DNA of 7,760 bases from Thermoanaerobaculia bacterium. GTDB taxonomy: Bacteria; Acidobacteriota; Thermoanaerobaculia; Multivoradales; UBA5704. Where the stretch lies: contig JASLEW010000659.1 in the NCBI GenBank assembly GCA_030150965.1, forward strand, positions 1 through 7,760, given 5' to 3'. The notes under the pieces were generated by a model. It saw nothing but the letters and a program-made list of their open reading frames with translations. It did not search any database and had not been told where the DNA came from. The position numbers were made by a program, and so were the translations under genes. This document shows positions 5,406 to 7,760 of this stretch, piece by piece (position 1 is the stretch's first letter; each line of letters begins with the position of its first letter).

Positions 5406-5780
5406 ATGCCCGGGAAGAAACCGCCCCCAGCCTGGGAGGTCATCCTCGAGGAGATCCTCTCGCAGAACCGCGCTACGATCGAGGCGGTCCAGAGCACTCG
5501 CGAAGAGTTGAAGCGAGAGATCGCGGAGCAGCGGGAGAGAACAGACGCGGGTCTTCAGACTCTCGCAGCAGCGGTTCGCCAGAACGGCACCGAAATTCAG
5601 GTGCTCCATGGGGATGTCCGCACTCTCCAGGGGGATGTCCGCACTCTCCAGGGGGATGTCCGCATCCTCCAGGGGGACGTCCGCACCCTGGCTGACAGAG
5701 TTGAACACCTGGACGAGAAGGTGGACGCCCTTTCGGGTCTTGACGCACGGGTCTCCGTCCTTGAGCGGCAACATGGCTAA
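5406..5780 (+). CDS. Small coiled-coil protein with tandem heptad repeats
   Basis: The protein has 124 residues. ATG 5406 is preferred over an in-frame ATG at 5319, because the intervening residues are Arg-rich, like translated spacer, and a weak GAGGT lies at 5398-5402. After a basic, proline-rich start (MPGKKPPPAWEVILEEI), the rest is predicted almost entirely helical and polar. Residues 16-56 are a charged helix (REELKREIAEQRERTDAG). Residues 67-94 are four seven-residue units (LHGDVRT, LQGDVRT, LQGDVRI, LQGDVRT), followed by diverging heptads LADRVEH, LDEKVDA and LSGLDAR and the end VSVLERQHG. Leucine at one heptad position and valine four residues later give the a/d pattern of a coiled coil, probably a homo-oligomer. 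There is no signal peptide or membrane segment, so it is likely cytoplasmic. I know of similar short proteins of unknown function but cannot name a family. It converges on ychF. Confidence 0.75.
   Translation: MPGKKPPPAWEVILEEILSQNRATIEAVQSTREELKREIAEQRERTDAGLQTLAAAVRQNGTEIQVLHGDVRTLQGDVRTLQGDVRILQGDVRTLADRVEHLDEKVDALSGLDARVSVLERQHG
5604..5687 (+). repeat. Four 21-bp tandem repeats encoding LxGDVRT heptads
   Basis: Units start at 5604, 5625, 5646 and 5667 with consensus CTCCAGGGGGATGTCCGCAC plus one base. Units 2 and 3 differ only in the last two bases, unit 1 has CAT in place of CAG, and unit 4 has a GAC codon in place of GAT. The near-identity at synonymous positions shows recent expansion by slippage or unequal recombination rather than selection on the protein alone. 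Because the unit is a multiple of three, copy-number change keeps the frame and adds or removes two helical turns. Confidence 0.9.
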
Positions 5781-5910
5781 GACGGTGGGGAGAGGATAGC
5801 TGTCGAGCAGCTTTCCGGCTGCTGTGCCCTGAGTTGCGCCGCCCGCTCTCCTGCCCGGCACCTCGCTCGGCAGCTCCACCCGGCGGCCGGCCTTCGGCGG
5901 CAGCGCCGGC
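5781..5910. other. Convergent intergenic region between the coiled-coil gene and ychF
   Basis: No gene is seen. AGCAGC at 5806-5811 pairs perfectly with GCTGCT at 5818-5823 around a TTTCCG loop. This modest hairpin lies 26 bp after the coiled-coil stop and could mark its transcript end, but it has no T tract. Confidence 0.3.
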
Positions 5911-5916
5911 TCCGCT

Positions 5917-6984
<1,068 letters not shown>

Positions 6985-7040
6985 GCGGTCCCTCCCGGTG
7001 ATCGTGGGACCGGCAGGTTACCGTCTCGGCCCGCCGATGT

Positions 7041-7076
7041 CGAGGGGAGGTCGCCCCCGGCGCCGCCGGGTCCTCG
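7041..7076 (-). other. Hairpin between the TldE-like gene and ychF
   Basis: CCCGGC (7056-7061) pairs with GCCGGG (7065-7070) around a GCC loop, and CGAGG (7041-7045) can pair outside it with CCTCG (7072-7076). It lies in the 124-bp gap between the TldE-like stop and the ychF start. Without a T tract it may separate the two transcripts only partly, or it may be chance in GC-rich DNA. Confidence 0.3.
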
Positions 7077-7108
7077 GTGCGCCGCCGTCAGGTCCGGCCG
7101 CCGGCCCC

Positions 7109-7760
7109 TCAGGGTGCCGCCGTCAGCTCCAGGCCGCCGACCAGCAGGCTGGGCGAGCCGATCATGCCGTCGAGCGGCGTGAACGAGAGGTCGCGCCCCA
7201 CCCCGGCCAGGCCCTTGAAGAACGCCGACGCCGAGCCGTGGAGGAAGGCGCCGGCCACCGGCGCCGTGGCCCGGCCGCCGGCGACGGCGAGGCCGCAGAC
7301 CGGCAGGGCGAAGCGGTCGGCCACGGCGTCGAAGCGCGCCGGGCCGGTGGGCTCCAGGAGGTAGTGGCCGTGGCCGATCTCGGCCAGCAGCACCGCCACC
7401 GGGACGCGCGGCTCGGGCCGCAGATAGAGGTGGGTGGGGCCCGGGCTCGGCAGGTCCCGCCATCCGGGCCGCCGGCTGCAGCCGGTGGCGATGCCGGCCG
7501 CGGCGCCGTCCGCCTGCCACCAGGCGAGGAGCGGTTGGCGGAAGGTCCCCTCCTCCACCAGCACCGCCTCGCCGGACGGGACCCCCTCGCCGTCCACCGG
7601 GCACTCCAGGGCGCCGCCGGGCAGGCGGCCGTTGTCGATGATCGTCAGGCGCGCGCTGCCGATGCGCCCGCGCCGGTCGCGCAGCGGCGCGAGCCGCGCC
7701 GCCGCCTCCGGGCCGACCAGCAGCGGCAGCAGCGCGGCGAGGAGCGCGGTCGCCACCGCC
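7109..7760 (-). CDS. TldD/PmbA-family protein, C-terminal part (TldE/PmbA-like)
   Basis: The frame is open from the right edge of the window to TGA at 7109-7111; the GTG at 7756 is just an internal codon and the 5' end lies outside. About 216 residues are visible. They follow the C-terminal half of the TldD/PmbA fold: ECPVDGEGVPSGEAVLVEEG (residues 51-70), GIATGCSRRPGWRDLPSPGP (88-107), a TNL-like THLYLRPEP, then GLAVAGGRATAPVAGAFLHG (155-174), FFKGLAGVGRDLSF and GSPSLLVGGLELT at the end. The VGxDL and PSLLVxGL elements are typical family landmarks. TldD and TldE together form a metalloprotease that trims peptides such as microcin B17 precursor and CcdA. The zinc-binding HExxxH is in the N-terminal part of TldD, so its presence cannot be judged here; the ending is more like PmbA/TldE, and a tldD partner would be expected just upstream of it. 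Confidence 0.8.
   Translation of the reverse strand, partial: AVATALLAALLPLLVGPEAAARLAPLRDRRGRIGSARLTIIDNGRLPGGALECPVDGEGVPSGEAVLVEEGTFRQPLLAWWQADGAAAGIATGCSRRPGWRDLPSPGPTHLYLRPEPRVPVAVLLAEIGHGHYLLEPTGPARFDAVADRFALPVCGLAVAGGRATAPVAGAFLHGSASAFFKGLAGVGRDLSFTPLDGMIGSPSLLVGGLELTAAP

Noticed and set aside
5604..5687. CRISPR-like array
   Set aside because: The 21-bp units are contiguous with no spacers and lie inside a coding frame.
5298..5879. Antisense open frame with repeated DIPLESA units
   Set aside because: The repetition is inherited from the 21-bp DNA repeat, which repeats in all frames; the plus strand gives a proper amphipathic coiled coil.

Overview
The window is a very GC-rich bacterial chromosome segment, with coding regions rich in G or C at third positions. 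Acidobacteriota (Thermoanaerobaculia-like) or a myxobacterium-like lineage is the best guess. It rests on three things: the MXAN_5187-type C-terminal domain at the left edge, a divergent YchF/DUF933 GTPase, and small cysteine-rich secreted proteins of a kind I associate with Acidobacteriota. This is inference; there is no rRNA or other marker gene to settle it.

Layout. (1) Positions 1-1612, plus strand: the 3' end of an MXAN_5187-like gene, then a membrane-anchored TPR protein with a proline-rich tail, 14 bp apart and probably one transcript. (2) Positions 1613-5916, a looser region with somewhat lower GC and long non-coding gaps. It holds a multi-spanning membrane protein with GT-C glycosyltransferase-like features (1698-3083), a 58-59 residue HTH-like ORF (3208-3387), a minus-strand secreted protein with eight cysteines (3562-3981), about 970 bp without a convincing gene, a plus-strand secreted protein with six cysteines of DUF6289-like appearance (4948-5223), and a small coiled-coil protein whose heptads are encoded by 21-bp tandem repeats (5406-5780). 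(3) Positions 5917-7760, minus strand: a YchF-like GTPase, preceded upstream by the C-terminal half of a TldE/PmbA-family protein that runs off the right edge.

How the genes fit together. The two flanks look like ordinary chromosomal genes: TPR/envelope functions on the left, translation-associated GTPase and peptide-maturation family on the right. The middle looks like lineage-specific accessory DNA: two exported disulfide-type proteins transcribed divergently around a gene-poor spacer, a hydrophobic enzyme and a repetitive coiled coil. No transposase, integrase, tRNA, CRISPR array or phage gene was seen, so a mobile origin is not demonstrated. The best candidates for undescribed biology are the pair of cysteine-rich secreted proteins, the gene-poor spacer with a strong ribosome-binding site at 4249, and the 58-residue HTH-like ORF with its in-frame continuation. 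No complete, recognisable new multi-gene system can be demonstrated from sequence alone.
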